64,000 nt of DNA, from contig NZ_CP017269.1 in the NCBI RefSeq assembly GCF_001750685.1, forward strand, positions 4,505,416 through 4,569,415. Direction: 5' to 3'. This DNA is from Geosporobacter ferrireducens (GTDB lineage Bacteria; Bacillota; Clostridia; Peptostreptococcales; Thermotaleaceae). The first letter of the stretch is position 1. Each line of letters begins with the position of its first letter. Shown piece after piece: positions 24,844 through 34,141 of this stretch. A program made the position numbers and the translations under genes. The notes beneath the pieces were generated by a model that was given only the letters and a program-made list of their open reading frames with translations, was not told the DNA's origin and did no database searches.

Positions 24844-25593
24844 ATGAAAAAATTTATTTTGTGTCTGCTCGCCAGTGTGTTGTTAGTGAATATATTTACT
24901 GCTTGTGACAGTAAGAGACAACCTTCAGATACTGTGAAATGGATCAACACAACCCATGCGATACTTACTGAGACCAATGGTGGAGATGTTAATTTGTTTG
25001 GCGGGTTCCCTAAAAATGAAACCAATAGCGCTAATGCGAAAGTATTATTGGAAGAGTGGTGGGGAGTAGCTGACCGTGCTTCAGCAGACAAAATGATAGA
25101 GTTTCTAATGAAAGAAGGTCATAGAACAGGATATGTTGAAGAAATGACGCTGCTTAAGAAGGATGGAGTATTTGACGTTTCTCGCCAAGAGGCCCGCGAA
25201 TATTTGAAAAGTCTGGAACTTGATAATGGAACAGTGGAATCTTACATTGCGGCAATCGATGCCTATGAAACGCATGGAGCAAGTGCAATCGATGCATGGG
25301 ACTATACGCGTGCGCTTAACTTGTTGGCTGACTATTATCTTGCCGGCTACTATACCGAAGAAGAAGCCCTTGATAAGGCTTTAGATATTGCCAAAGAGCT
25401 TCAAACGTTTTACACTTCATGGGACGAAATGGTAGAGAGTTATTTGACAGGATATGCTTATTGGTCAGGAAAAGACCCCAAGGACCCCTCAACAGAGGCA
25501 TTTAAACGCCGGAAAATATATGAAAAACTTAAGTCCGGCAGTAACAATCCTTATGCCGTTGACTGGAATACGACGTTGGAAAAAACATGGTGA
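24844..25593 (+). CDS. Lipoprotein with DUF1266 domain
   Basis: 249 residues. A signal peptide with lipobox NIFTAC (Cys 21) predicts a membrane-anchored extracellular lipoprotein. Residues about 60-235 have the DUF1266 pattern: a WWGVADRASADKMIEFLMKEGH stretch, then DAWDYTRALNLL, LAGYYTEEEALDKALDIAKE and SWDEMVESYLTGYAYWSG. The role of DUF1266 is unknown. GGGGAAAAAAGG precedes ATG 24844, and a terminator follows at 25602. It appears to be a single-gene unit. Confidence 0.8.
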   Translation: MKKFILCLLASVLLVNIFTACDSKRQPSDTVKWINTTHAILTETNGGDVNLFGGFPKNETNSANAKVLLEEWWGVADRASADKMIEFLMKEGHRTGYVEEMTLLKKDGVFDVSRQEAREYLKSLELDNGTVESYIAAIDAYETHGASAIDAWDYTRALNLLADYYLAGYYTEEEALDKALDIAKELQTFYTSWDEMVESYLTGYAYWSGKDPKDPSTEAFKRRKIYEKLKSGSNNPYAVDWNTTLEKTW

Positions 25594-25601
25594 CTTAACG
25601 A

Positions 25602-25638
25602 TTGAGCAGGTGTGCAGCCTGCTCAATATATTTTATTT
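25602..25638 (+). terminator. Intrinsic terminator of the DUF1266 gene
   Basis: TTGAGCAGG and its complement with a 7-nt loop, then TATATTTTATTT. Confidence 0.8.
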
Positions 25639-26194
25639 CAGAAAGGAGTACTCAATGAAAAAAGCAACTTTAAGAGGCTGACCTGATGTGCTTAGTTGAT
25701 AAGCTACATTATCAGGAATTCTTAAATACATATAGTAGATATCATAAGAATTTTTAAATGAATGAAGATGCTCGTAAGTTCTATCAGTATAGATGTATAT
25801 TAGAAAATACATGGGAGTTGATAGAACAACTTTTATTTGACCTTCGAATCAGGATTCAGTGAAAGAGTAGCTTGTTCTTATGCTACAATACAGTATAAAG
25901 GAGATTAATGGTTTGAAATTCAAATGATTTCTAATAGTTCCGAATACCTATGTATTTTTTGGAATTTATAAAGTACAATACGAATATTGGCAATAAGTCA
26001 TCAAAGAAAAATATTTTAAATTTACAGATATGCAGTTATTGTAGTAAGTTTTACAATCCTTTTTCAATATAGACCAGTGTGCTCTCTATTTAGAATGAAT
26101 AACTGTATGCCTGTAGTTACTAGTATGAATTATAGCTAAAATAAAATGGTAGTGCAAACCTATATACTACCAGCAAAATTTGTGGAGGAAACTT
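25639..26194. other. Decayed stretch without intact gene
   Basis: A good ribosome site (AAAGGAG, 25642-25648) and ATG 25655 lead to only eight codons (MKKATLRG, stop). From 25685 to 25860 two adjoining short frames (ending SRYHKNF, then NEDARKFYQYRCILENTWEL and so on) look like one broken gene I cannot identify. 25900-26180 shows nothing recognisable. Confidence 0.4.
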
Positions 26195-26890
26195 ATGAAT
26201 GAAAATAGTATAACTTCATTGTTGGAAGAGTGGGAACAAACAGAGAAGAAGAGAATCATGGAGCAAGCCGTCAAGGTCAGCAAAAGATTTTATCATGTAT
26301 ATTTGCCAATAATGTTTGTGGTTATTGTAGGGATGCTGGTAGGCATTGGAATCATGGTAGAAGCACCGGTAAAACAGATACTGACCATGCATGTAGGCAT
26401 TGGAGTAGGATTGTTTGCATTCAATGCATTGATCCTGATGTTTGTATTTAGTAAATCAAGACTTGTGAAGAAACTTATGAAGGAGCTAAGAAAAGAGATA
26501 GATGAAACATTAGAGACCGAAGAAGATAGATTGGCTTTTGCAAGAGATATGTTGGAGAATGGAAATCATAATATGTATACGTATAGATTTTATAATAATA
26601 TGCTAAGAGTATTATTTGGTAAACGTTTTATACTACAAAAAGATGTTACGTATTATATTTTAATAGATACCCAAAAAGTAGAGGGGATATCTGTGGATCG
26701 TCATTCATTAGGCCATGGTGCCGGAAGAACAGAAAATAATTATGTTGTTTTTCATTATCCTCCATCAGGTAAGAAATCTCTGATTTTTGATGTGGATAAA
26801 AAGAAAATGAGATTTGATGGGAAAGGTAATAGAGATGATGTTTTTCAAAAAGCTCAAAGTACATATAATATCCCAGTAATACAGAAATAA
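26195..26890 (+). CDS. Unknown membrane protein with two transmembrane helices
   Basis: 231 residues. An N-terminal charged helix (LEEWEQTEKKRIMEQAVKVS), two membrane segments about 33-53 and 62-86, then a long cytosolic part with a coiled-coil-like KLMKELRKEIDETLETEED and a beta-rich end (YYILIDTQKVEGISVDRHSL). I do not recognise a family; the C-terminal part could be a PH-like or YcxB-like domain. ATG 26195 is chosen because GTGGAGGAA lies 6 nt upstream. It is flanked by gene-poor sequence. Confidence 0.55.
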   Translation: MNENSITSLLEEWEQTEKKRIMEQAVKVSKRFYHVYLPIMFVVIVGMLVGIGIMVEAPVKQILTMHVGIGVGLFAFNALILMFVFSKSRLVKKLMKELRKEIDETLETEEDRLAFARDMLENGNHNMYTYRFYNNMLRVLFGKRFILQKDVTYYILIDTQKVEGISVDRHSLGHGAGRTENNYVVFHYPPSGKKSLIFDVDKKKMRFDGKGNRDDVFQKAQSTYNIPVIQK

Positions 26891-26898
26891 AAAGTATT

Positions 26899-26985
26899 GG
26901 TGCCTGTCAGTTCACATTTCCACATTTAAATCACTGGGAACGATTCCTAATGATTTAAAGTATTTCAAATAAACAACCGGAAAGA
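26899..26985. repeat. REP-like palindromic pair (REPIN-like)
   Basis: GGTGCCTGTCAG (26899-26910), then TGGGAACGATTCC and, about 35 bp on in opposite orientation, AGAACCGTTCCTA. These resemble the GGGACGGTT ends of the Y1 transposase element at 56463-57340. Confidence 0.4.
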
Positions 26986-27086
26986 ACCGTTCCTACTGAT
27001 TCCCCATATTAAATTAATGGGGATTTTTAAGTCGTAAAAAGTCAGATGGAAAAAGATTTGCTAATTACAGGCTATTGGGGGAGAAT

Positions 27087-27287
27087 ATGGGGAAACATTT
27101 AAAAACGGTAAGAGCCAATTATTTATTTATAGGTTTTCGTCTAGTTATTAGGGTTTTAAGTCTAGGCTATTTTGCTTTCAATTTTTTATTTAATTTAAAA
27201 GATATGCCAAAGGAAATGCCAATTTCCACTTTATGTATTTTACTTATATTAATTGGTGTTCCAACTATAGGTTTGGTAATTACCTAA
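27087..27287 (+). CDS. Small hydrophobic membrane protein
   Basis: 66 residues with two membrane segments (about 13-31 and 45-64) and a basic N-terminus (MGKHLKTVRANY). I do not recognise it. ATG 27087 has GGGGGAG 5 nt upstream; an in-frame TTG at 27075 overlaps that site. Confidence 0.4.
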   Translation: MGKHLKTVRANYLFIGFRLVIRVLSLGYFAFNFLFNLKDMPKEMPISTLCILLILIGVPTIGLVIT

Positions 27288-27474
27288 ATTTTGTACAAAG
27301 TGAATAGATATAATTGGAACTGAATTTCCAGTAAAAATCAGGTGTTATATTCCATTATTTCCCTATGTTGGCTGACTTTTTAGCATGAAGAATATTCCAT
27401 ATTTAAAAAAGTCATGAAAGCTAATGGTAGCAGGATCATTACCATTAATGGAATATATTTACCTGACTAATGCG

Positions 27475-28389
27475 TCAGAATCTCTGACGGTCAAACAGAC
27501 TTATCTGCACGTACTTTGGTTCTGCCAAGGCATTAGCCAGCTGCTTTGCCAACTTCGTAAATGTAGGAATAATAACCCTTATTCCCTCCATGCTTCGTTC
27601 TACAAGGGCTTTAATATTTCCAACATGTTTTACCAATACCTTCATTCCAGTATCGACTAGCGTCGTTTCAGCAAATAATAGTTTCTTTGCATTTACAATA
27701 AAATTATGGGTCATAAAGGCTAACCATAGAAATGCATAGATCCCATAGAATTTTCTTGTTCTTAAATTCTTAATACCATATACGTTCTTTGCCATCTTAA
27801 AGAAAGATTCTATGGTCTGACGCTGGTTGTAGAAATGAAAGAGTTCTACATCTGACATTCTTTCCTTCGGAATGTTGGTAATCAGATGGGTATACACTAG
27901 TTCCCCATGCTTGGTTAATATCTGAACTAATACAAAACCCTAAGTCCATCTTTTTCCATTGGCGACTAGCCCCGTTTGATCAAAATCGACTACCATCTCT
28001 TCGGCTGAGGAGATGCTATCGCTATGTTTCATAAAGATTTGATGATGTATCTGCCTAAGCTGTTGAATATTTTCTTCATCCATAGCTTGCAGCAAACGAT
28101 TAATTTGAGACTGGTCTGGAAATCTTTCCATTCCTAGAATATTGGCAGCCACTTTCTCAGGATGAAGTCTCTCATTAATATCGTTTGTAGACTCACAGCC
28201 TACGGCTATAGAACTAATCAAGGTCATTAACTTCTGGTAAATGGTGTAATCCTTTTTAATCATTGGAAGTTTAAAGTCCTGTAAGTCTTTAAAATACTCA
28301 GTTTCGCATGCAAACTTGAGTAATGAAAGCAACCATGCTGAAGCAGTTTCTTTCTTGCAATTACTCTGGTGAAATGTTATCTTATTCAT
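27475..28389 (-). pseudogene. IS4/IS1380-like DDE transposase, internally deleted
   Basis: Minus strand. The N-terminal part from ATG 28389 (MNKITFHQSN) includes MERFPDQSQINRLLQAMDEE and a first catalytic Asp in MVVDFDQTGLVANGKRW. It breaks at about 27940. The C-terminal part (27475-27897) carries MSDVELFHFYNQRQTIESFF, the catalytic Glu region, and a typical GIKNLRTRKFYGIYAFLWLA end. The central third with the second Asp is missing, so the element is dead. Intact relatives are about 430-460 residues. Confidence 0.8.
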
Positions 28390-28459
28390 AAGGTAATACC
28401 GCCTTTCGTAGAGTCTTTGTGGGAAAAATACTACTTCGATAGGCATACGGTATTACCTT
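28390..28459 (-). promoter_or_regulatory. 5' hairpin before the transposase
   Basis: A perfect 12-bp inverted repeat AAGGTAATACCG (28390-28401) and its complement (28448-28459) directly precede the transposase ATG. The arm next to the start lies over the expected ribosome site, so it could block translation; it may also mark the insertion-sequence end. Confidence 0.45.
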
Positions 28460-28638
28460 TAGTTATTTTTTGGATATATCCTGATGGATAAGTTATCCAA
28501 TCTAACACTAGATCTTTGTACAAAAGTTACGTAGCTATAAATTTAAAATAAAGCATAAACAGATATTACAGGATACTAGGAATCAGCTTATGCAGGAATG
28601 GGTTCATGCTTTTGCCCTGATTGTGAAATAATGTGATG

Positions 28639-28689
28639 TTGACAAAATAATAATCTTAAAGTATCATATATAGTGTATATACACTATAT
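28639..28689 (+). promoter_or_regulatory. marR promoter and 22-bp palindromic operator
   Basis: TTGACA (28639-28644), 17 nt, TATCAT (28662-28667), then at once a perfect 22-bp palindrome centred on GTGTATATACAC (28668-28689). A near copy of its core lies before the next gene. Confidence 0.8.
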
Positions 28690-28705
28690 TGAGGTGACTT
28701 CCTAT

Positions 28706-29137
28706 ATGAAAAACAATGAAAAGAAGCCGTCAATTTGCAATTGTCTGAATTTACGTAGGGCTTCTGCAGCGATCACAAAAATATATGATGAAAAGCTGGC
28801 CCCAAGCGGATTGACGGTCAGCCAATATTCGATTTTGAAGCATCTGAAGCTTTTTGGTCCCGTCAGTGTCAGTGATCTGGCCATAAAAATCAGGTTGGAC
28901 AGGACGACTTTGGTCCGTAGTTTAAAACCTCTTGAAACTGCTTCCTTAATTATTGACGTTTCTCAAAAAGGCACCCGAAATCGTCAGCTTCAATTAACCG
29001 AAAAAGGGATTGAGAAATGCATTGAGGCGGAATACCTGTGGAACGATGTGCAGAATTTCATTGAGCAGAAACTCGGGAAAGAAAATATTGAAAAATTGAC
29101 ATCTCTCCTTTCCATTATTGAGAGAATGGGATCTTAA
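28706..29137 (+). CDS. MarR-family transcriptional regulator
   Basis: 143 residues, usual MarR length. Winged-helix pattern: SGLTVSQYSILKHLKLFGPVSVSDLA, then LDRTTLVRSLKPLETASLI as the recognition helix, and the wing KGTRNRQLQLTEKGIE. The N-terminal CNCLNLRRASAAI carries two cysteines that could sense ligands or metals. ATG 28706 has GAGGTGAC 8 nt upstream. The palindrome at the promoter indicates autoregulation; the similar site at 29149-29165 suggests it also controls the QueG-like gene. Confidence 0.9.
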   Translation: MKNNEKKPSICNCLNLRRASAAITKIYDEKLAPSGLTVSQYSILKHLKLFGPVSVSDLAIKIRLDRTTLVRSLKPLETASLIIDVSQKGTRNRQLQLTEKGIEKCIEAEYLWNDVQNFIEQKLGKENIEKLTSLLSIIERMGS

Positions 29138-29148
29138 TTAGCCCTATT

Positions 29149-29165
29149 CGTGTATATGCACTATA
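29149..29165 (+). promoter_or_regulatory. Second MarR operator-like site
   Basis: GTGTATATGCACTATAT differs from the same stretch of the first operator in one position (G for A). It lies between the marR stop and ATG 29186. Confidence 0.65.
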
Positions 29166-29185
29166 TTTATAAGGAGATCAAAGTC

Positions 29186-30220
29186 ATGAGTATAGAGAAA
29201 TTAATTCAGAATAAAGCTTATGAATTCGGTTATGAAAAATGCGGAATTGTCCGTATTCAGGATTTAGAGGGTTATGATAAATGTCTAATGGAACGTATTG
29301 ATAAAGTCCCCGCATCAAAGATGTTCTATCAGAACCAAAGCCGTTTGACGCATCTGCCGGAGCGGTACCCATGGACAAAATCCGTTATCGTGGCTGTTTC
29401 TCATTATGGACATTATGAAGTACCTGGGCAATTAAAAGGCCATATCGGTAAACACTATATATTTGACGGACGTGTCAATACGGAATCTCAAGAATTTAAG
29501 AGAAGCGTTGCGATGGAACAATTTCTGCAGGATCTGGGACTCAAAACAGCCTCAAACCGGAATTTTGGTATCGTCGGATTACGCTGGGCGGCCATGAAGG
29601 CCGGGCTTGGGGTCATACGCAGAAACAATTTCTTTTATACGGAATCCGGTTCCTGGGTAGAATTAGAAGCGTGGATAACCGACAGGGATATGGAACTAGT
29701 TGAATCAACCAATTTACCGATTTGTCCTGAAGGCTGCTCCAATTGTATCAAAGCCTGCCCCACCTGCTCTCTTTCATCGCCTTATACGATGAATCCAGTC
29801 AGCTGTGTCTCCTTTCTTACCACTTTTGGCGGCCGTGATTTGTCAAACGATCCTCTCGGCAAGAGTTTTGGAACCTGGATCTACGGGTGCGACGCCTGTC
29901 AGGATGCATGTCCGATGAACAGTGGCAAATGGACGGAGAAGGATGAATTCCCCGGTGTTTCGGAAATATCGCTTTGCCTCACACCAGAAAACATTATGAA
30001 AATGGAAGAAGAATTTTATAAGCATAACATACAGCCTAAATTCTTTTACCTTTCTCCGGATGAATTATGGAAATGGAAAGTAAATGTATTGAATTTCATG
30101 CGGAATAATTATCAGGAAAGCTATAAGCAATATATCATGGGGGCATGCAGTAATGAAAATGAAAAGATACGGGATCTTGCGCAGATGATCTGCAAAGAGA
30201 TGTCTCTAACTGATAATTAA
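29186..30220 (+). CDS. QueG-like cobalamin / iron-sulfur reductase family protein
   Basis: 344 residues. The N-terminal part resembles the B12-binding domain of epoxyqueuosine reductase (SVIVAVSHYGHYEV, GIVGLRWAAMKAGLGVIRRN). Residues about 190-250 hold two 4Fe-4S motifs: CPEGCSNCIKACPT and CDACQDACPMN. QueG performs the last step of queuosine synthesis; reductive dehalogenases share this architecture. Control by an adjacent MarR regulator is unusual for QueG and suggests a paralogue used on a foreign substrate. ATG 29186 has AAGGAGAT 9 nt upstream; an ATG at 29156 lies inside the operator. No signal peptide is present, so it is cytosolic. Confidence 0.75.
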   Translation: MSIEKLIQNKAYEFGYEKCGIVRIQDLEGYDKCLMERIDKVPASKMFYQNQSRLTHLPERYPWTKSVIVAVSHYGHYEVPGQLKGHIGKHYIFDGRVNTESQEFKRSVAMEQFLQDLGLKTASNRNFGIVGLRWAAMKAGLGVIRRNNFFYTESGSWVELEAWITDRDMELVESTNLPICPEGCSNCIKACPTCSLSSPYTMNPVSCVSFLTTFGGRDLSNDPLGKSFGTWIYGCDACQDACPMNSGKWTEKDEFPGVSEISLCLTPENIMKMEEEFYKHNIQPKFFYLSPDELWKWKVNVLNFMRNNYQESYKQYIMGACSNENEKIRDLAQMICKEMSLTDN

Positions 30221-30493
30221 CACAGGTTTACACGAGATAAGAATAAAGAGGAAATATTTTGCTTGTAAAATCTTTATCACAAAATATATAGTTAAATGAT
30301 GTGGTATTAAATACAATAATAGCCCCGATGCTATTACTTACTTTAGCATAATATTTTTTTAGGAGCCCAGTACAATATATAAACACCACTTTACAAGTAA
30401 TCAAAAACTAACTGGATAAAAATGACAAAATCAGACGCCTGAATCCTAGGAATACTAATTTTGCAGAACCAACACCCTAGGAGGTGCCTGATA
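30221..30493. other. Gap with weak terminator and insertion-sequence end
   Basis: ATGCTA/TAGCAT at 30328-30349 followed by ATATTTTTTT may terminate the upstream gene. TTTACAAGT at 30390 is mirrored by ACTTGTAAA at 31560, possible 9-bp ends of the next insertion sequence. Confidence 0.4.
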
Positions 30494-31568
30494 TGATTAG
30501 TATATCCAAGGATTCGTTTATTCAAGCTTTAGAACAATATTTATTGAAATATCGTCTGCTTTTTAAAAAGCGTAGTTTAGATATTTTCTTCTGGCTCATG
30601 CTCGCCATTATCTCTGTTGAGGAAGTTCGATCTATTCGGTTTCTACATGAAAACTTCATTAAGAAATATGGAAAAAAAGCTTTAAACTCTCTATACTACC
30701 TTTTATCTTATGTTCATTTTCCTGTGGAAGAGCTAATAAAGATTACCGTAGGTATTGCAATTGCGTTAATTCCTGATGCCTTGAAGAATACTACTATTTT
30801 TCTAACTATTGACGATACGCTGCAAGCAAAATTCGGAGATCATTTTGACTGCTACTTCCAGCACTTTGATCATGCAAATAAAACAGGAAACACCTATCTT
30901 AAGGGGCACTGCTTTGTTTGACTTGCCTCCAGCCCCTACAGGGAAAAGAGGTAGACCTAGAATACATGGAGATAGGCTTGATGAAGCTACCTTTTCCTTT
31001 GAAAAACTAGGGGATTACTATGTTGCTACGAAGAAAGCAATAACACGACTCTTTGACCAACCTGTATATGTTACAGTAACGACTACCAATCCCGAAGAAC
31101 TTACTTCCGTAAGAGTCTATATCTCTACATTGAATCCAGAAGGGATTGAACTATTTAAAGAACATGAGCAGGAAGAAAGTAATAACAGGTTCAAAGGATC
31201 AGAGAATCTAATGCTTCGCGCCTACGGAATTCGATGGAACATCGAAGTCATATTCTATCAGCAAAAATTCTTTTGGGGATTTAGCAACTATATGGTACGT
31301 AACAAACTTGCCATTGAAAGATACGTCAATCTTTTGGCTATTGGATTTACCCTTGTTTGTGTGCTACTATTTTTAGATGAGAGGCTAAAAGCATGGCAAT
31401 TTGAAAGTCCCCAAGCAATAAAGCGTGAAATAGCAAGCCAGATCTACAGAGAATTAATTTTAAATGGTTTCGTATCTTCCCTCGAAAATAGTAAAATATA
31501 TTCCGCCATAATTGAATCTGTTAAATGCTACTTGTACGGGAAGAAGATTGCTTAATTAAACTTGTAAA
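30390..31568 (+). mobile_element. IS4-family-like insertion sequence, defective
   Basis: Bounded by the possible terminal repeats TTTACAAGT/ACTTGTAAA. It contains one internally deleted transposase gene. Confidence 0.55.
30494..31555 (+). pseudogene. IS4-like transposase with internal deletion
   Basis: From ATG 30494 (GGAGGTG upstream) the first frame gives MISISKDSFIQALEQYLLKY, then TTIFLTIDDTLQAKFGDHFD (first Asp) and a DHANKTGNTYLKGHCFV stretch. It then passes to another frame with DLPPAPTGKRGRPRIHGDR, RLFDQPVYVTVTTTN, the catalytic Glu region YGIRWNIEVIFYQQKFFWG and a long C-terminus to 31555. About 100-150 central residues, including the second Asp, are missing at 30910-30920. It is dead. 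It differs in sequence from the insertion sequence at 27475-28389. Confidence 0.8.
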
Positions 31569-31655
31569 CTGGTGATATATAAACTAAAATGTACATATAT
31601 ACTGCTAAAAATATATGTATTGGGCATCTGGGGCGTAAAATGAAAGGAATATCTT

Positions 31656-32285
31656 ATGAGTAGAGGTTATGAACAAATTTATGAAAGCCTTATACCTAAA
31701 TTGAGCAAGTGTGATTTTTTAGAAGTTGCCGAACGGCTTGGTCTTTCACTTCAGCCAGATGGGACCTTGTCTGTAAATTTTCTTGGCCGAGAATACGAGA
31801 TTAGTTCCCGAGGTGTTAATCCGACAGATGGTAAGCCGGTTAATATCAACAACCGCAATGTTCTGGCTTACTATACCTTGTCCAAAGGCATGGGTGAGCC
31901 TGTATTTTCATATGTACAGATTTCTTATTTTGCCGGCATAGGAATAATATTCAGTTCAAATATAAAATGGATGACCGATCCGCTCGGTAAAATATTCAGT
32001 GGAAATTATGTAGCATTCAGCGAAACTATGTGCAAATTAGACGGTTTTTTTAACGGAAAGTTGAAATCGGGCGGCTATTCATGGCTTCTGAATATATTAC
32101 CGAAAATCCCCCTCCAGATTGTTTATAATGAGGGAGATGATGAATTTCCATGTGACGTTCAGATTTTGTTCGATAAAAATGCTTCACGCTTTATGGAATT
32201 TGAATGTCTGGCTTTTTTAGAGGGATGCCTTGTACGGGCGATTATTATGACCGCCCAAACGGGAGACACAACCGGATGGGTGTAA
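31656..32285 (+). CDS. DUF3786 domain protein
   Basis: 209 residues with the DUF3786 pattern: CDFLEVAERLGLSLQPDG, LSVNFLGREYEISSRG, LAYYTLSKGMGEPVFSYVQIS and a C-terminal CDVQILFDKNASRFMEFECL. Such proteins are frequent in anaerobes and acetogens, sometimes near corrinoid or Fe-S genes; function is unknown. A weak AAAGGAATATCTT precedes ATG 31656. It starts about 100 bp behind the insertion sequence. Confidence 0.75.
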   Translation: MSRGYEQIYESLIPKLSKCDFLEVAERLGLSLQPDGTLSVNFLGREYEISSRGVNPTDGKPVNINNRNVLAYYTLSKGMGEPVFSYVQISYFAGIGIIFSSNIKWMTDPLGKIFSGNYVAFSETMCKLDGFFNGKLKSGGYSWLLNILPKIPLQIVYNEGDDEFPCDVQILFDKNASRFMEFECLAFLEGCLVRAIIMTAQTGDTTGWV

Positions 32286-32695
32286 TTCTGGTGTATAACC
32301 CTGATGTATAATCCTGATTTTAAACCTATCGAATTCGATAGGTTTAGAAAAGAAGCCGGATATAATGCTTTTAAACTGTCGCCGCAAAAATGGATTAATT
32401 AGCCATACTACAATTAGAAGCAATTCAGGAGATCAGTATGGATACAATTAAAAAATTAGAAGGTAAATAACAGCATTTATATTTAAAATTCATCTGTATT
32501 TATAGCAAGGCAAGTTGTGTATGAGGTGAAGATCTATCGTTATATACCCTGCCGCCAAGGGATTACCAGCTTTAAGCGGCATCTTTTTTTTGTATCCTCA
32601 AGGCATGTAGAATGCGTGGCAATCTGTCGAAAAAAGTGAATGCTAGAATTGAACCGTTTTAGGGAGAAAAGACTGTGAGTCTTGGTAAGATTAAG
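32286..32695. other. Gap with a 26-bp palindrome and rlmD-end junction, copy 2
   Basis: A perfect 26-bp palindrome at 32321-32346 (arms TAAACCTATCGAA) lies 36 bp after the DUF3786 stop. At 32549-32620 the junction sequence GCCGCCAAGG...AGCGGCATC-T8 is followed by CTCAAGGCATGTAGAATGCGT. No gene is visible. Confidence 0.5.
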
Positions 32696-33574
32696 TTATT
32701 CTATGTCAACTATAATTGAAGATAAACTTAATGCTTTCCCGCCAACTTTGACTCCTTTGATTTCCTTCCCTTCGACAGCCAGGGAAACCAGTATTTCCGA
32801 CGGTTTTTTCATAGAATAGCCCTGTTCAATGATAATATGTGAAGCTTGATTAGAATCGAGCTTGCCATATTTATAAAGGTAACAGCCAAGAGCACCGTTC
32901 GATGTACCTGTAGCGGATTCTTCCGGGATCGCAAATAAGGGGGCAAAGTTTCTGCAACAGGCGGTTGAACGATTGATTGATTCAAGTGTGAATACATGAT
33001 AACCGACTACATTGTACTTCCTACTGATTTCATTTATTTTTTCAAAATCCGGTTTTATGGAGTTTAAAATATCTACGCTTTTTATGGGCACTATTATATC
33101 CCTCAAACCTGTTGATACTATTTGAACCGGTAAATCTTCATGAATGCTGGTTATTTCTATGTTTAATGAATCGGCGATTTCGTTCTTTTCGACTATTTCA
33201 AAAAAAGACGGGAGCGGCTGACACATCATAACGGACAGGTCTTCCTTTATTTCAACTCCCAAAATTCCTGCTTTGGTTTCCTGCAGATAGCTGCCCGGCT
33301 TTATATATCCTAGTGTTGCCAGAGTATAGAAGGTTCCTATCGTAGCATGTCCGCATAGATCGACTTCTTCGTTCGGGGTAAAGAACCTTACCCTGAAATC
33401 TGCCGGATTTGATTGCATAACAAAGGCAGTTTCACTGAATCCGAGGGTGGCAGCTATTTTTTGTATTTCCACATCTGACAGAAAATCAGCATTTGGGACT
33501 ACTCCTGCAGCATTACCTCCTTCAGCGGTTTTGGCAAATGAGTTTATTGTATACGCTTTCACTTTCATATTCAT
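32696..33574 (-). CDS. PhzF-family isomerase/epimerase-like protein
   Basis: 292 residues. The PhzF/DapF-like two-lobed fold is indicated by AEGGNAAGVVPNADFLSD, LGFSETAFVMQ (with the catalytic Glu in the SETAF loop), FFTPNEEVDLCGHATIGTFY and, in the second lobe, ATGTSNGALGCYLYKYGK. PhzF isomerises a phenazine precursor, but most homologues have unknown substrates. GAGGAGGA precedes ATG 33574. It is transcribed away from the MocR regulator, with an ornithine-cyclodeaminase relic in between, a typical MocR neighbourhood. Confidence 0.88.
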   Translation of the reverse strand: MNMKVKAYTINSFAKTAEGGNAAGVVPNADFLSDVEIQKIAATLGFSETAFVMQSNPADFRVRFFTPNEEVDLCGHATIGTFYTLATLGYIKPGSYLQETKAGILGVEIKEDLSVMMCQPLPSFFEIVEKNEIADSLNIEITSIHEDLPVQIVSTGLRDIIVPIKSVDILNSIKPDFEKINEISRKYNVVGYHVFTLESINRSTACCRNFAPLFAIPEESATGTSNGALGCYLYKYGKLDSNQASHIIIEQGYSMKKPSEILVSLAVEGKEIKGVKVGGKALSLSSIIVDIE

Positions 33575-33599
33575 TCCTCCTCGTAAATTGGGGTGACAT

Positions 33600-33991
33600 T
33601 TAAATGTAAACGGTTGTACAGATATTCAATTCTTCAGCTTTTTTAATCAGAAAATTTGAAACGGAAAGATCCTGCAGGGCGATGCCTGTACTACATCGAC
33701 AAAAACCCTGGCCCCTCCAAAGATTTTTTCATCTATCTCCTGCTTGCCCGACATATCTGCCCCAATACAGCTGAAATGAGTTCCAGGCATGACCCATTCA
33801 TTTGATATGTATGCCTTACGGGAAGGTGTTGTGGTTATTACGGTATCTGTTTCCTCAAGGGCTTTTGCGGCATTATCTACGGCAATGAAATCAAGTGAGT
33901 CTATTCTTTGAAGCCACTTGCAATTTCCAAGATCTCCGATATCATTTGTTATTTTATCAAGTTCTTCTTGGATTGAACATTGAAATTTCAT
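33600..33991 (-). pseudogene. Ornithine cyclodeaminase / mu-crystallin family, remnant
   Basis: Minus strand. The frame from 33991 gives LDFIAVDNAAKALEETDTVITTTPSRKAY and WVMPGTHFSCIGADMSGKQEIDEKIF with VFVDVVQ, the dinucleotide-binding half of the ornithine cyclodeaminase/alanine dehydrogenase family. Near 33690 it shifts frame and continues as a GIALQDLSVSNFLIKKAEEL stretch to stop 33600. The N-terminal about 150 residues and much of the C-terminus are lost. It was probably the first gene of the MocR-controlled operon with phzF. Confidence 0.7.
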
Positions 33992-34061
33992 CGCACTTTA
34001 GTATCTCAACGGATTATATATAAGTTCTTCGTGTCAATGCAATTATAAATAAAGTTTGTTG

Positions 34062-34105
34062 AAAAGTCTCCAACCATTGTTTGGTTGCTTTTTAGCCAAC
34101 CAAGT
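34062..34105. promoter_or_regulatory. Probable MocR operator repeats
   Basis: CCAACCA, TTGGTTG and again CCAACCAAG occur within about 35 bp in the divergent region between the cyclodeaminase relic and the MocR gene, the usual place for MocR binding. Confidence 0.6.
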
Positions 34106-34141
34106 GATACAGTAATATCAGTAATGTGTGGAGGTAATGTC

